From an uncultured Clostridium sp. (GTDB taxonomy: Bacteria; Bacillota_A; Clostridia; TANB77; CAG-508): DNA of 64,000 nucleotides. Both the position numbers and the translations under genes were made by a program. A model generated the notes under the pieces. It was not told the DNA's origin. It did not search any database and saw only the letters and a program-made list of their open reading frames with translations. Shown in pieces: positions 31,611-41,407 of the stretch (positions are counted from its first letter, which is position 1; every line of letters begins with the position of its first letter). The DNA is taken from the NCBI GenBank assembly GCA_948466265.1, contig CAOJZU010000002.1, positions 62,001-126,000 of the forward strand, written 5' to 3'.

Positions 31611-32697
31611 ATGGATAGAATGAAAAAAGTTTTAAGTAAAATAAATAAAAAAATGCTGCTTTATTTATTAGACTTAATGATAGTATTTTTTATAATTAGC
31701 TTATTACTCAATATATTTAATTTGGCATTTAGAAATTGGGTATATATAGTTATTGGTGTTATAGTAATGCTTGGGATATTGATTAAAGTAGTACAAAAAT
31801 TTATAAAGCTACCAACTGATGTAAAAGGTACAATAGGTATATGTATTGGTATTTTAATATTTTTAGGTGTAATATTTTCAAGAATAACATTAATGTTTTT
31901 ATTTGTAATATTGTTAGGACTATCAAATGTTGTTCCAAGTGCAGAACATGTAGTCGAAAGAGAAGGACAGAAATATGTTGCTCAAGTACATAGTGGATTT
32001 TTAAATACAGACGTTACTTATTATAAATATATTAATTTCCTTATTAGAGGTAATAAAGAAGTAGATACTGAATATTACAATGGTTCTTATGATCCAATAA
32101 AGAGTAAATTAGATAGGGAAAAAGAAAACAGTAATATTGAAACAAAAAATCAAGATGAAAATAATGATACTAATGAAAAATTGGAAAATAAGACAGAGCA
32201 AGAAAAGATAAAACAAGAAGAAATAGTCATTTTTACACAAAAAATAAATGAAAGCATATCTATGAGAGTGATAGATATGGGTAATATTTTAGGACAGAGA
32301 AGATGTATAAAGATACAAAAAACAATGGATAATGGCAAAACATGGGATGATACTCTAAAAAATGCAGATGGAATGATTACAGTAAACGATGGAGCAAAAG
32401 TTAACTTTATAAATGAGAAAGTTCGGATTTATTGATAATTTAAGTCCAATTATACGAGGAGAAAAACAAGATGGTTTGTTAGTCACAGTAAATGGTGGAG
32501 AAAGTTTTGAGAGTGTAAATATAATATTTCCATTAGATATAAAAGATACATTATTTTATGTAGATGAAAGACCAAAATTAGTAAATGGAAGATTAGAAAT
32601 GAAACTGTTTGCACCTGAAAGAACAGGAAGTAAAGTAGGCATATATTATAAATTTGCAAGTATAGATAATGGACTTAATTGGATGATAATAGAATGA
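31611..32697 (+). CDS. Hypothetical membrane protein with BNR-like C-terminal domain (one recoding site)
   Basis: This product of about 361 residues has four TM helices in the first 115 residues, then an exported region, a charged linker and a C-terminal beta domain. That domain includes DNGKTWDDTL and GGESFESV, Asp-box-like repeats as in BNR/sialidase-type propellers. C32424 must be skipped to read EKVGFIDN and reach the last 90 residues. It follows the YozG gene by 6 bp. No function is assigned. Confidence 0.65.
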
Positions 32698-32723
32698 AAG
32701 ATATAGGAAAGGAAAGTATATAG

Positions 32724-33833
32724 ATGTTAAATAAAAAAGTAAAAAGTATTGCAATAGGAATAGGTATATTAGGCATAATAACAATTTCTTTTGTCTTAAG
32801 TATGACTGTATTAAAGAAAGTAGACAATAATAAAACGAAAGAAAAGCCTGATACACAAGAGGAAATAGCAAATAATAAAAACGAAGAAAAAGTATTAAAT
32901 ATTAGTCAAACAAATTATAAAATTTCAGAGTATTTTCCAAAGAATATTAGTAAAATAGTTTTAACTAATTATTTGTCAGATGCCTCAAATCCAACTACTT
33001 ACACAATAGAAGAATATAACAAAATGAAAGAATTTACAGACTTATTCTTTCAGACAAATTGGAAAGATGACACAACGCATTATGACGAAGAATGGCTTTC
33101 AAGTGATGAAGCACAGGCATATTTTAACAGAAAACCAAATTGGAAAATAGACTTCATAGGAGATACAGAGATAACTTTTAATATGATGGGGTTATCAGGA
33201 GAAAATGAAGCAACAGTAGTAATAGATAATGGAGTAGATAAGGAACAATATATAATTTTTGAAAGAGTTTATCGTAAGATTTTAGCATTTACTAATACAA
33301 GATATTATCTGCATAGAAGTGATTTGAAAATTCCAGATAGAGACTTACGTTATATTGCACAGACAGAAGCGTTTAAAGGATTAACAGATGAAAGAAAAGA
33401 ATATATAAAAGAAAATTTTGGATATGCACATCAAAGATTAGAGAACCAATTATTAGGAGCTGTAAATGTATTAAAAGATAAGAATAGTCCATATTGGGAG
33501 AGCTACACAAAGGCAGGAAGTTATCAAATAATAGATGGAGATGGCACATTTTGGGAGAGTGATGGTGGTTTTTCAAAAATACTAGAAAACATACAAAATT
33601 ATGCAAATGAACTCCAAAATGAGATAGCAAAAAATGATTTAGAAAATGCTTGTAAATTATTAAAAGAGGGAATAGATAGTCGTGATATAGGAAAATTTTT
33701 TGAAGCACACGAGATAATTCACGATTATGATTATTGGATATTTAGTGTAGAACCATCATTTGTTACTTTTGCACCTGCTGACTGGGAAGGTACTCATACA
33801 TATTTTGGAAAAGCAACTATTATGGAACAATAA
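32724..33833 (+). CDS. Hypothetical membrane-anchored protein
   Basis: The 369-residue protein has one N-terminal TM helix (about 8-30) and a large extracellular domain. That domain contains HEIIHDYDYWIF near the C end and an acidic, aromatic-rich middle. Not recognised. RBS AAAGGAAAG. It lies in a run of membrane-anchored cargo genes. Confidence 0.6.
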   Translation: MLNKKVKSIAIGIGILGIITISFVLSMTVLKKVDNNKTKEKPDTQEEIANNKNEEKVLNISQTNYKISEYFPKNISKIVLTNYLSDASNPTTYTIEEYNKMKEFTDLFFQTNWKDDTTHYDEEWLSSDEAQAYFNRKPNWKIDFIGDTEITFNMMGLSGENEATVVIDNGVDKEQYIIFERVYRKILAFTNTRYYLHRSDLKIPDRDLRYIAQTEAFKGLTDERKEYIKENFGYAHQRLENQLLGAVNVLKDKNSPYWESYTKAGSYQIIDGDGTFWESDGGFSKILENIQNYANELQNEIAKNDLENACKLLKEGIDSRDIGKFFEAHEIIHDYDYWIFSVEPSFVTFAPADWEGTHTYFGKATIMEQ

Positions 33834-33864
33834 AATAAAAAACAAATTTATAAAGGAGAAAAAT

Positions 33865-34296
33865 TTGAAGAAAAAAATATGTGGTCTAATAATTTTGTTT
33901 ATAGTATCATTTATAGCATTTTTTGTTTCACTTGGAATCGCATTTCAAGAGCAGACATATTTGGATATAACTGAAGAAAATAAGCAAAGTATATATGATA
34001 TTTTAAATGGAGATGTAGATAATATAGATACAATTAAAAGAATATCAGTAGGAAGTGGATTTCATAGTGGGGAGTTATGCTTATATTATACAAATGGAAA
34101 TCAAGAAATACTACATCCAAGAAGTGTGGCAGGGATTGATGATATTCACAAACTCGTCGAAGAAAATGGATATGATTATGAAAATATTTTAAAGCCGATT
34201 GTATATATTTCTCTCATTGTAATGTCCTCAATATTTGTTTATGTAGTATATTGTATTATTAAGTTTATTAAAAAGGTTATAAGTAAGTATAATTAG
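33865..34296 (+). CDS. Hypothetical two-TM protein
   Basis: The 143-residue protein starts at TTG 33865 with AAAGGAG upstream. It has TM helices at both ends (about 6-28 and 113-135) and an extracellular loop between them. A longer in-frame extension upstream overlaps the previous gene and is unlikely to be translated. Family unknown. Confidence 0.55.
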   Translation: MKKKICGLIILFIVSFIAFFVSLGIAFQEQTYLDITEENKQSIYDILNGDVDNIDTIKRISVGSGFHSGELCLYYTNGNQEILHPRSVAGIDDIHKLVEENGYDYENILKPIVYISLIVMSSIFVYVVYCIIKFIKKVISKYN

Positions 34297-34393
34297 AAGA
34301 TGAAATTATAGTTAATAGCAAAAGATTATTATATATTAGCATTTCTCTATATTTTATAATATTTGTTTGAGTCTTATACGAGGGAGAATATAA

Positions 34394-34771
34394 ATGAAAG
34401 AATCAGGAAAAATTTTATTAGGAATATTTATAATTATTTTTAGTATAATAATTGGATTCATTACAGAGCTTGTATATATTACAAAATTCAAAATTAAGGA
34501 TATTGCAGAAATTGTAAATGAAGAAAGTCAATATAAAGTTATATTTCAAGAAGTTGGAGAACCAGGATTTCCATTTGGAAGTGCGAAAGTAAAAGTAACA
34601 TTAGTTAATTCAAATAATAAAATAATAAGTTCATTTGATGCAGAGATAAGTAATGATGGTGCAAGTGCTAGAGAAGAAAATATAAATGTTAATTGGTATA
34701 AAGACTATGTAGAAATAGTTTTGAACAGTGGAGAACAGAAAGATGAGATTTATCAATTAGAGTATAAATAG
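34394..34771 (+). CDS. Hypothetical membrane-anchored small protein
   Basis: The 125-residue protein has one TM helix (about 8-28) and an extracellular beta-sandwich-like domain (VKVTLVNSNNKIISSFDAEI). RBS ACGAGGGAG. Followed by a hairpin-promoter element. Not recognised. Confidence 0.55.
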   Translation: MKESGKILLGIFIIIFSIIIGFITELVYITKFKIKDIAEIVNEESQYKVIFQEVGEPGFPFGSAKVKVTLVNSNNKIISSFDAEISNDGASAREENINVNWYKDYVEIVLNSGEQKDEIYQLEYK

Positions 34772-34776
34772 AATTG

Positions 34777-34829
34777 ACAATATATAGGGCATATAATAAT
34801 TTGAAATTATATGTCTTTTATTATATAAT
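34777..34829 (+). promoter_or_regulatory. Hairpin-promoter element, copy 4
   Basis: TTGACAATATATAGGGCA, then CATATAAT pairing with ATTATATG around TTGAAA (34801-34806), and TATAAT (34824-34829) at 17 bp. Same layout as copies 1 and 3 with diverged sequence. Confidence 0.65.
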
Positions 34830-34862
34830 CATAGCAGAAAACTATAGAGAGGATATTGTTTA

Positions 34863-35524
34863 ATGAGAAATAAGATTAATTTTAGAATTATTGTTTCATG
34901 CTTTTTAGTATGTTCAGTTTTGATAATTGGCATAATATGCTTGTATTTTGGTATTAAAGATACATATAAATTGAATAAAATGACGAGAGAATATAGTACC
35001 ATAAATGGATATTTTATAGACTATGATATATATAGCAAATCAAAAGATGGCACAACGTATAAACTAATTTATACATACGAAGTAGATGGAATAGAATATA
35101 CTGTCGCAACTGATTATGGAGTACGGATATATTCCAGAGAAAAATAGCATTAGAGAAGTAAAATATAATCCTGCTGATCCAAGTGAAGCAATATTAGCTC
35201 GGAACAAATAGTAGTAATTTTCTTATCTATTTTGGTGCTTTTTTTCTACTCGGAGGAGGAGCTTTTATATTAGGAGCATTATACATTAAGGGAGTTTTTG
35301 ATAAAGTAAAAATTAATGTAATGGGAATATATATTGGGAGTGTTTTTGCTATTGTTGGAATAGGTATCATTCTATTTCAAAATGGAACAACTCCATCCTT
35401 TACAGAAACAATAAAATCTATGGGCTTTTGGATATTCATACCAATTATATTTATAATAACAGGCATATTTGAAGTAATTAAATGTATAATAGAAGCACGA
35501 AAAGAAACAAAAATAGAAGATTAG
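34863..35524 (+). CDS. DUF3592-like membrane protein (two recoding sites)
   Basis: This protein of about 219 residues has a TM helix (about 10-32), a DUF3592-like extracellular domain (KLIYTYEVDGIEY to REVKYNPADPSEA) and three C-terminal TM helices. C35124 and C35200 must be skipped. The first gives YGVGYIPE, the usual turn before the VxYNPxDP motif, and the second gives LAGTNSSN just before the second TM helix. The protein would otherwise break in the middle of the domain. Confidence 0.72.
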
Positions 35525-35532
35525 AGGAATGT

Positions 35533-36387
35533 ATGAAAAATGAGTTAGAAGAATTATTTAAAGAGATAAAACAAGGAAATAACCAAAGTTTGAAAGATTT
35601 ATATGATAAATACAAGTCTTTAGTATATGGGGTAGCTTTTTCTATACTAAAAAACAAAGAAGATTCAGAAGATATAGTGCAAATTGTTTTCTTAAAAATA
35701 TTTAGATTAGAAAAAGAAAAATTGCCAACTAAAAATGCAGCTACTTGGGCTTATTCAGTAACAAAAAATGAAACCCTGAATTTTCTAAAAAATAAAAAAG
35801 AAGAAATTAACCTAGAAGAAATATACTGTATAACAAGCGAGAATAAAGAATTAAACGAAATAATAGAAATAGATTCATATAATAGAATGATAGCAAAATT
35901 GCCTATAAAAGAGCAAGAAATAATATCATTAAAAATATTATCTGGATTATCTTTTAAAGAAATTTCAATGATATTAGGTATTCCAATAGGAACAGTACAA
36001 TGGAGATATTATAAGGGAGTACATACTTTAAGATTACTACTTAGCAACCTATCTATGTTTATAATAATGGTGATGGCTTTTGTATTAAAAAAGCTACCTG
36101 TAAGGAAAAAGCAAAGCAATCAAGAAGAAATAAAAGAAGATACAATAGATGATTCAGCAGAAAGTAGACGAGAAGAAACATTAAAAAAAGATGAAACAAA
36201 CATAACAGAAGACACTACAATTACTACAGATAGAATAGAAACTACAGAAACAGAATCAAATCCAAGAATGGATATAGTAGATATAGGAATATGCAGTATA
36301 TCAACTATATTTTTAATTGCTACAATTATTTTTTTCATAATTTTTATAAAACACCAACAAAAAACAGGAAAAAAATTGTCTAAATAA
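35533..36387 (+). CDS. ECF sigma factor fused to C-terminal membrane segment
   Basis: The 284-residue protein has sigma regions 2 (FSILKNKEDSEDIVQIVFLK) and 4 (LPIKEQEIISLKILSGLSFK) in the first 165 residues. A hydrophobic stretch (about 178-195), an acidic Thr/Glu linker and a final TM helix (about 252-275) follow. Sigma factors are normally soluble, so this looks like a self-tethered sigma or a sigma/anti-sigma fusion. ATG 35533 follows GAGGAATG. The DUF3221-like gene follows. Confidence 0.7.
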   Translation: MKNELEELFKEIKQGNNQSLKDLYDKYKSLVYGVAFSILKNKEDSEDIVQIVFLKIFRLEKEKLPTKNAATWAYSVTKNETLNFLKNKKEEINLEEIYCITSENKELNEIIEIDSYNRMIAKLPIKEQEIISLKILSGLSFKEISMILGIPIGTVQWRYYKGVHTLRLLLSNLSMFIIMVMAFVLKKLPVRKKQSNQEEIKEDTIDDSAESRREETLKKDETNITEDTTITTDRIETTETESNPRMDIVDIGICSISTIFLIATIIFFIIFIKHQQKTGKKLSK

Positions 36388-36413
36388 AAGAAAGGTTAAA
36401 AAAGGTGGTACTT

Positions 36414-37340
36414 ATGAAAAAATCAGAAAAAATAATGATAGGAGTTTTAGTATTAATCCTTCTAGTAATGGCAGCTATATTGTTTTTTACTAAAATAAAA
36501 GTTAGAAAACAAGACATTTGTATAGAAAGAGATAATCCAGCAAGTAGTAATGAAGTAAATAATTTAGAAAATAGTTCAAAGGAAGTAGGCAGAATTGTAA
36601 AAGTAAACGGGAAATTATATTATGATACAGGAAAATTTAGTGAAAATACACCACGTTGTGGGACAATGGATGGAAATATAACATCTACAGTAGCAGAGGG
36701 CAAAATTCCAACAGAAGATAATCAAGCGAACTTTGAAGGAGCTAAAGGTTACCAATATGCAAAAGAAAATACAATAGAAATACCAACAGATGAAGGATGG
36801 AGGATATTTGAATCAAAAGAATATTCATTTTGTGGAACAATAAAACAAGTAGAACAAAACTTATTCTTTGTAGAACCAGACGAAGGAGAAGAAATAAGAA
36901 AATCATCAGATAGGATAATGGTAGGAAAACTAAAACTTGATACAAATATAAAGTTTGAAGTAGGAGAAAGAGTAAAAATAATTTATGATGGATATGTAAT
37001 GGAAACATACCCAGCACAAATCGAAGCTATAAGTTATGAATCATTAGATAAGTATAAAGAATATGACAAAGTTACGAATTTACATTCTAAAACAGCATCT
37101 ACTGAAATTCTAATAAGATTTAATGGAATCTTATATGGTAAATCATTTTCAGTAATAGATTATGCAGGAGGCAGTGAGAAGATAGGAACGATTGATAAAC
37201 TAATAGATTCAAAGTATGTACCAAAATTTGATGGAGAAACAAATAGCCAAGAAATATTAGGTGCAAGTGTTTTTGAAGCGAGTGAAAAAACTATTGTACT
37301 AAATTATAACAACACCTATGTATTATTTGAAAAAATATAG
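36414..37340 (+). CDS. Membrane-anchored DUF3221-like protein
   Basis: The 308-residue protein has a TM helix (about 5-27) and a DUF3221-like OB domain: FCGTIKQVEQNLFFVEPDEG, EIRKSSDRIMVG, GYVMETYPAQIEAI. This domain is closely related to that of 29661. An N-terminal block has the VNGKLYYDTGK pattern and the C-terminal part is unassigned. GGTGGT precedes the ATG. It is probably co-transcribed with the tethered sigma factor. Confidence 0.65.
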   Translation: MKKSEKIMIGVLVLILLVMAAILFFTKIKVRKQDICIERDNPASSNEVNNLENSSKEVGRIVKVNGKLYYDTGKFSENTPRCGTMDGNITSTVAEGKIPTEDNQANFEGAKGYQYAKENTIEIPTDEGWRIFESKEYSFCGTIKQVEQNLFFVEPDEGEEIRKSSDRIMVGKLKLDTNIKFEVGERVKIIYDGYVMETYPAQIEAISYESLDKYKEYDKVTNLHSKTASTEILIRFNGILYGKSFSVIDYAGGSEKIGTIDKLIDSKYVPKFDGETNSQEILGASVFEASEKTIVLNYNNTYVLFEKI

Positions 37341-37351
37341 GGGGAAAGAGT

Positions 37352-37739
37352 ATGATTTGGAATATCATTTTATTGGTAATATTTATAGTTTGGCTTGTAA
37401 TGTATATCAAAAATAAAAAAGCAATAAGAGCATTACCATATTTACTTATGATTTTCATTACTCCTATATATAACATATTAGATCGGAAACATATTTGTAG
37501 ATATATTTGGATGTGGTTGTGTAGGTATAACACAAACTAATATGCTTAATATAAACTTTAATGCAAATGATTTAAGATTAGTCGTTTATATGGTAATGGC
37601 TGTTTTGATAAGTATTTTAGGTATTGTTTTATCTAAAAAGTTTGAAAATAGGAAAAATAAGATTATATATGTTGTAGCTGTAGTGATATTTAATTTAATA
37701 TTAGCACTTCAAATTTGTAGATTATATATGTGGGCATAA
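37352..37739 (+). CDS. Hypothetical four-TM protein (one recoding site)
   Basis: This protein of about 128 residues has four predicted helices. C37484 must be skipped to join the first half to the second (YNILDGNIFVDIFGCGC). The GCGCVGITQ loop between helices carries two cysteines. RBS AGGGGGAAAG. Not recognised. Confidence 0.6.
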
Positions 37740-37832
37740 AATTTAGAAACAATTTAAGAAATTTGTGTTATAATCATCTTAAAAGATTATAATTTGCTAA
37801 GAATCTTGAAATTAAAATAGGAGATTTTATTT

Positions 37833-39026
37833 ATGAAAAATAAAAGAAGAAGCATTGTTGCAGTAGTAAGTTTCGCTCTAGTAATTATTATAGTATTATG
37901 GATAAATGGTATAATTCCAAAACAAATAGCAAAAGTTTCTAGTACAGTTTATCTAAAAAAGAATTTTCCCAAAATGCAATTAGAGTATGTAAATATTGAG
38001 TGGGCATCATCATTTGGAGATTATATAATAACATTTAGAGATGAAAATAATGAATTACATAGTTTTTGTATAGGACCAAAATATTTCCCAATAAATTTAG
38101 GACAAGGAATGTTCGGCTTTGAAGAAGAATATAGAGAAAAATATAGTGAACAAAAGGAACGAGAAAGTCAAAAATATGTAGAATTAGAAAATATGCCTTT
38201 AGATTATAATTTTAGCCAGATGGTGGAAGATAAATGCTATATTGTAACTAATTCTAATACAGTATATCATATAGAAGAATTAGATAAATTTATAGAAAAT
38301 GTAAAAAACAAAGTACCAGATGAAATAAGAATAGTGCAATATACAATAGAAGGACAGCCGATATTAACAAACTTAGAATACACAAATAATAAATTTATTT
38401 TAAAAGTTGATAATAGAAGGGATGGATATGCTTCTGAAGAAGATAGAAAAATAACAACAGAAGAATATGATGAGGCAAAATATGAATTAGTAAAAGGAAA
38501 TACACCTAATGTTATAACAAATTTAAAAACATATTATTCGGTGGAATTAAAAGGAAAAGGAATAAGGCATACGATTTTAATATGTAGTTATGCAGAAATA
38601 AAGCAAACAACAGATTCAAAATTTAAAATACAATTCAATGCAGATTCAAAAGCAGAAGAAATAACAAAAATACTAGGAAAAGAAGAAACTGATAAATATG
38701 ACTATGACATTTATTCTTACAAAGGAGCAGTAGATATAGTAATAGATGGAGAAAAAATGTCTCTAAGAGAAGCTTTAATAAATAACAAAATAACTGTAGA
38801 TGAAATACTAGAAAAGGCCAATAAAGATGCAAGAGTAGATAATACAATATTTGGAGATGTATATTTAGATGGTGGAAGTAGCTTTTACATATATAATGAT
38901 TATCAAATACTAAAATGTAATATCATATCAGCAGGAATTGGAAATGATGTATCATATATAAAAGATTTATATATAGGTGTTCCATCTATGTATATTGGAG
39001 ATATAAAAGAAAAAAATTACAATTAG
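37833..39026 (+). CDS. Hypothetical exported protein with SLREAL module
   Basis: The 397-residue protein has a signal or TM helix (about 8-28) and an extracellular region. Its last 110 residues (MSLREALINNKITVDEILEK, then SSFYIYNDYQILKC) match the C-terminal module of 29661. The first part is different and includes a DNRRDGYASEEDR segment. The gene pair shows exchange of modules. An extended -10 promoter (TGTTATAAT, 37769-37774) lies upstream. Confidence 0.62.
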   Translation: MKNKRRSIVAVVSFALVIIIVLWINGIIPKQIAKVSSTVYLKKNFPKMQLEYVNIEWASSFGDYIITFRDENNELHSFCIGPKYFPINLGQGMFGFEEEYREKYSEQKERESQKYVELENMPLDYNFSQMVEDKCYIVTNSNTVYHIEELDKFIENVKNKVPDEIRIVQYTIEGQPILTNLEYTNNKFILKVDNRRDGYASEEDRKITTEEYDEAKYELVKGNTPNVITNLKTYYSVELKGKGIRHTILICSYAEIKQTTDSKFKIQFNADSKAEEITKILGKEETDKYDYDIYSYKGAVDIVIDGEKMSLREALINNKITVDEILEKANKDARVDNTIFGDVYLDGGSSFYIYNDYQILKCNIISAGIGNDVSYIKDLYIGVPSMYIGDIKEKNYN

Positions 39027-39136
39027 CCTGAAGATGATAGTTCAAGTAAGTATGAGTTTAAAAATAATAACGGACATAAAAAAGCAATAAAGCAGCTATG
39101 AGAGTAAGGCAAAAAAACTTTGACCGTTTATCTACC

Positions 39137-39161
39137 ATTTTGAAAATGAATGTGCTACAAT
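39137..39161 (+). promoter_or_regulatory. Promoter with overlapping palindrome
   Basis: CATTTTGAAAATG (39137-39149) is a perfect palindrome just before TGCTACAAT, an extended -10 (TACAAT 39156-39161). It may be an operator-controlled start of the structured RNA. Confidence 0.45.
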
Positions 39162-39167
39162 AAATAT

Positions 39168-39397
39168 GTATTCAAAATAATGGCTATAAAGAAAAAGACT
39201 TTATAGTTATACCTGAAATATCAGGGGAAAGCTGACTTAATCAGCATTACTTTGCAAAAAAGCAAAGGTAAAGTAAGTAGCACTTTAAATAATGCCACTT
39301 ATAGTTAAAACACAGCTATAGGGGGAATTGTGCGTAAAATTAAATAAACAAAGAAAAACAAGTAAAATTTGAAAAAAGTTCTACTTGTTATTTTTTT
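39168..39397 (+). ncRNA. Candidate structured RNA of about 230 nt with own promoter and terminator
   Basis: The 445-bp gap between 39026 and 39472 holds no gene. Four consecutive hairpins occur: CTATAAAG/CTTTATAG (39184-39206), CCTGA/TCAGG (39212-39225), GCTGA/TCAGC (39231-39245) and CTTTGC/GCAAAG (39250-39267). A terminator follows (AACAAGTA/TACTTGTT, 39358-39390, then T7). Alternatives are an origin or a leader of the downstream replication genes. Family not recognised. Confidence 0.55.
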
Positions 39398-39471
39398 GTG
39401 TAAAAGAGGAAGGAGGATAGATTAATTGTTTTTGAATACGAAAATAAAGTATATAAAAAGGAGGAAAGTGC

Positions 39472-39843
39472 TTGAAAACATTTAATTACGAATCAAATTG
39501 TGTAAAATACAGAGGCTGCTATTTTGATGTAGGAGAATATAAAAATGGAAACGTAAGCCTATCTATTTATGGATATGTAGAAGATGAGAAGAATATATCT
39601 CATATTTCAAATGCAACAGTTAATGTGGATGAAAACTTAAGAAAAAACAATGTTGTTATTGATACTTATGCTAATACAAATCTAATAAGTTTTCTATTGG
39701 ATCTAGGAATTGCTAAAGGCATTACTAAAAGAGTAAATGTAGAATCTTTAAGTTTACCTGTAATAGAGTTAGACCTAGACAAGCTATATGAATATTCATA
39801 TAACTATGTAGATGAACAGGAGGGATTAAGGTATGCGAGTTAG
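39472..39843 (+). CDS. DUF4313-like protein
   Basis: The 123-residue protein starts at TTG behind AAAGGAGG. The pattern of a CYFDVGEYKNGNVSLSIYG strand pair, then a TVNVDENL block, then an LDLGIAKGI helix matches DUF4313 proteins of clostridial ICEs as I recall them. A distant paralogue lies at 50874. Overlaps the next gene by 11 bp. Function unknown. Confidence 0.55.
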   Translation: MKTFNYESNCVKYRGCYFDVGEYKNGNVSLSIYGYVEDEKNISHISNATVNVDENLRKNNVVIDTYANTNLISFLLDLGIAKGITKRVNVESLSLPVIELDLDKLYEYSYNYVDEQEGLRYAS

Positions 39844-40069
39844 CAAAGGTGCCTGTGAAGAAACAGCAAAAGATATAATTTGGTATTTTGAAGACTTGCT
39901 ATGCAATAATGATGTAAAACTGAACAATCTAAATCCAAAAGAGAATAAGTTTAAAGACGAAACTTCATATATCAACGAAAAAGATTATGAAGAGCTAGTG
40001 AAAAAAATAACAAAGCAGCTAAAAGATTTTGCAGATTTTGTGGAAGAAAAATATGAAGAGGCTGCTTAA
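39833..40069 (+). CDS. Hypothetical small helical protein
   Basis: The 78-residue acidic, helical protein overlaps the end of the DUF4313-like gene. It has no recognised domain. It belongs to the operon running to the RDF-like gene. Confidence 0.5.
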   Translation: MRVSKGACEETAKDIIWYFEDLLCNNDVKLNNLNPKENKFKDETSYINEKDYEELVKKITKQLKDFADFVEEKYEEAA

Positions 40070-40089
40070 AAAATGGGAGGAAAATGTAT

Positions 40090-41182
40090 ATGGATATACA
40101 AAATTTAGTTAGAGATAGAATCATTCGGCAACATAAAAATAGGAACGAAAAATGCAAAAGGAATACCACAAAAGTTATCATATTTTCATGTAGAAGAAGA
40201 TAAAGCAACGAAAGCGGAGATAGTGGATATTTTTAAACAATTATATCCAGGAGAACCAAAAAGTTTAAAAATAAGGTTTACATCTGAGAATCCATTTAGT
40301 TTTAGATTCAAAAGATATGTTAATGGAAAAGCAGTGTGTATAGGAAATGGCACAAAGGCAATAACAGCAGGAAAAGACAGCAAAAATAATAATACGCAAA
40401 TAGAAGTAGACTGTAGCGAAGAATGTGAACATAGACTAAGTGGAAAATGCAAACTAAAAGGTAGTTTAAAATTTGAATTAGAAGGAATAAATGCAGGAGG
40501 TGTGTGGAATTTAAGTACAACAGGTGGTAGCTCATTATCTAATATAGCATCAGAAATTGTAAAATATAAAAAAGCAGGAATGAGCATTGTAGGAGTTCCT
40601 TTTGAACTTACACTTACAGAACAACAAAGCCTTGCTTATGGAACTTATTATAGTATTGATTTACATAGAACTGATATAAAACCAGAATTAGTAGGTAATA
40701 TAAAACCACAACTACCAGCAGGAAATAGCAATATAGAAAATAATAAAGAAAATCCTAAAGCTACAGAAAAGAAAAGTGAAAAAAAGGAAACAGAAAAAGC
40801 AAAAATTGATAGTAAAAAAGAAGTAAAGCAAGAAACAGATAAAAATAAAGAAAAAGCTAATGAAAAGCAGGAAGTAGATAAAGCAGAATTAGACTTATCT
40901 AAGCAGTTTGCTGTTAAAGGGTTTATGCCTACATTAATCAATGGCAAGAAGTTTGATAAAGTTATTTTGCAAGATACAAATTGCCAAGATGTCGAATACA
41001 TATTACATCCAAAAGCTAATCAAGAAATAATAAAATGTGGGGCAGGAACACTTATTGAAATCAAGGAAACAAGAAGGGAAATGGATAAAAATATACTTTG
41101 TAAATATGAAATTTTACAAGTTGTTGCTCCAGATGGAAGTATGACAGATTATAATACTGAGGAATTAAAAGAAGCAGTCTAA
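40090..41182 (+). CDS. Recombination-directionality-factor-like protein (one recoding site)
   Basis: This protein of about 363 residues has the gp3-like pattern I recall for RDFs that work with large serine integrases: PQKLSYFHV, YPGEPKSLKIRF, YVNGKAVCIGNGTKAI, a Cys cluster (DCSEECEHRLSGKC) and GGVWNLST. A Lys/Glu linker follows, then a C-terminal extension. C40126 must be skipped (RIIGNIKIG, codon 13). Start ATG 40090 after GGGAGG. If correct, it would switch the integrase at 61410 to excision. The zinc-like cluster is as in 'metal-binding' annotations. Confidence 0.55.
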
Positions 41183-41206
41183 TTAAGGCTTAAACTGCTT
41201 TTATTA
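41172..41206 (+). terminator. Rho-independent terminator
   Basis: AAGCAGT pairs with ACTGCTT, followed by T residues; the stem overlaps the stop codon of the RDF-like gene. Confidence 0.6.
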
Positions 41207-41229
41207 TAGTAAAAGAAAGGAATTTTGAT

Positions 41230-41397
41230 ATGTTTAAAATAATAAAAAAATCCCTAATCATCATGTTACTTATAATTATTAATACTATATCTTATGTTAT
41301 TAAAATTATACACGACTTTTATGAAAAAAACAAGATAAAAATAAAAAAATATGTGGATAGTTTTTATTGTGTATTGCAAGAAGAACTAAACAAATAG
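41230..41397 (+). CDS. Small membrane protein, 55 residues
   Basis: ATG 41230 has AAAGGA upstream. The peptide has one hydrophobic helix (SLIIMLLIIINTISYVI) and a basic C-terminal half. It is short but well placed between two genes. Unknown function. Confidence 0.5.
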   Translation: MFKIIKKSLIIMLLIIINTISYVIKIIHDFYEKNKIKIKKYVDSFYCVLQEELNK

Positions 41398-41407
41398 AGG
41401 ATAACAT

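Noticed and set aside
33760..33864. N-terminal extension of the gene at 33865
   Set aside because: It overlaps the preceding gene and has no RBS; TTG 33865 has a good AAAGGAG.
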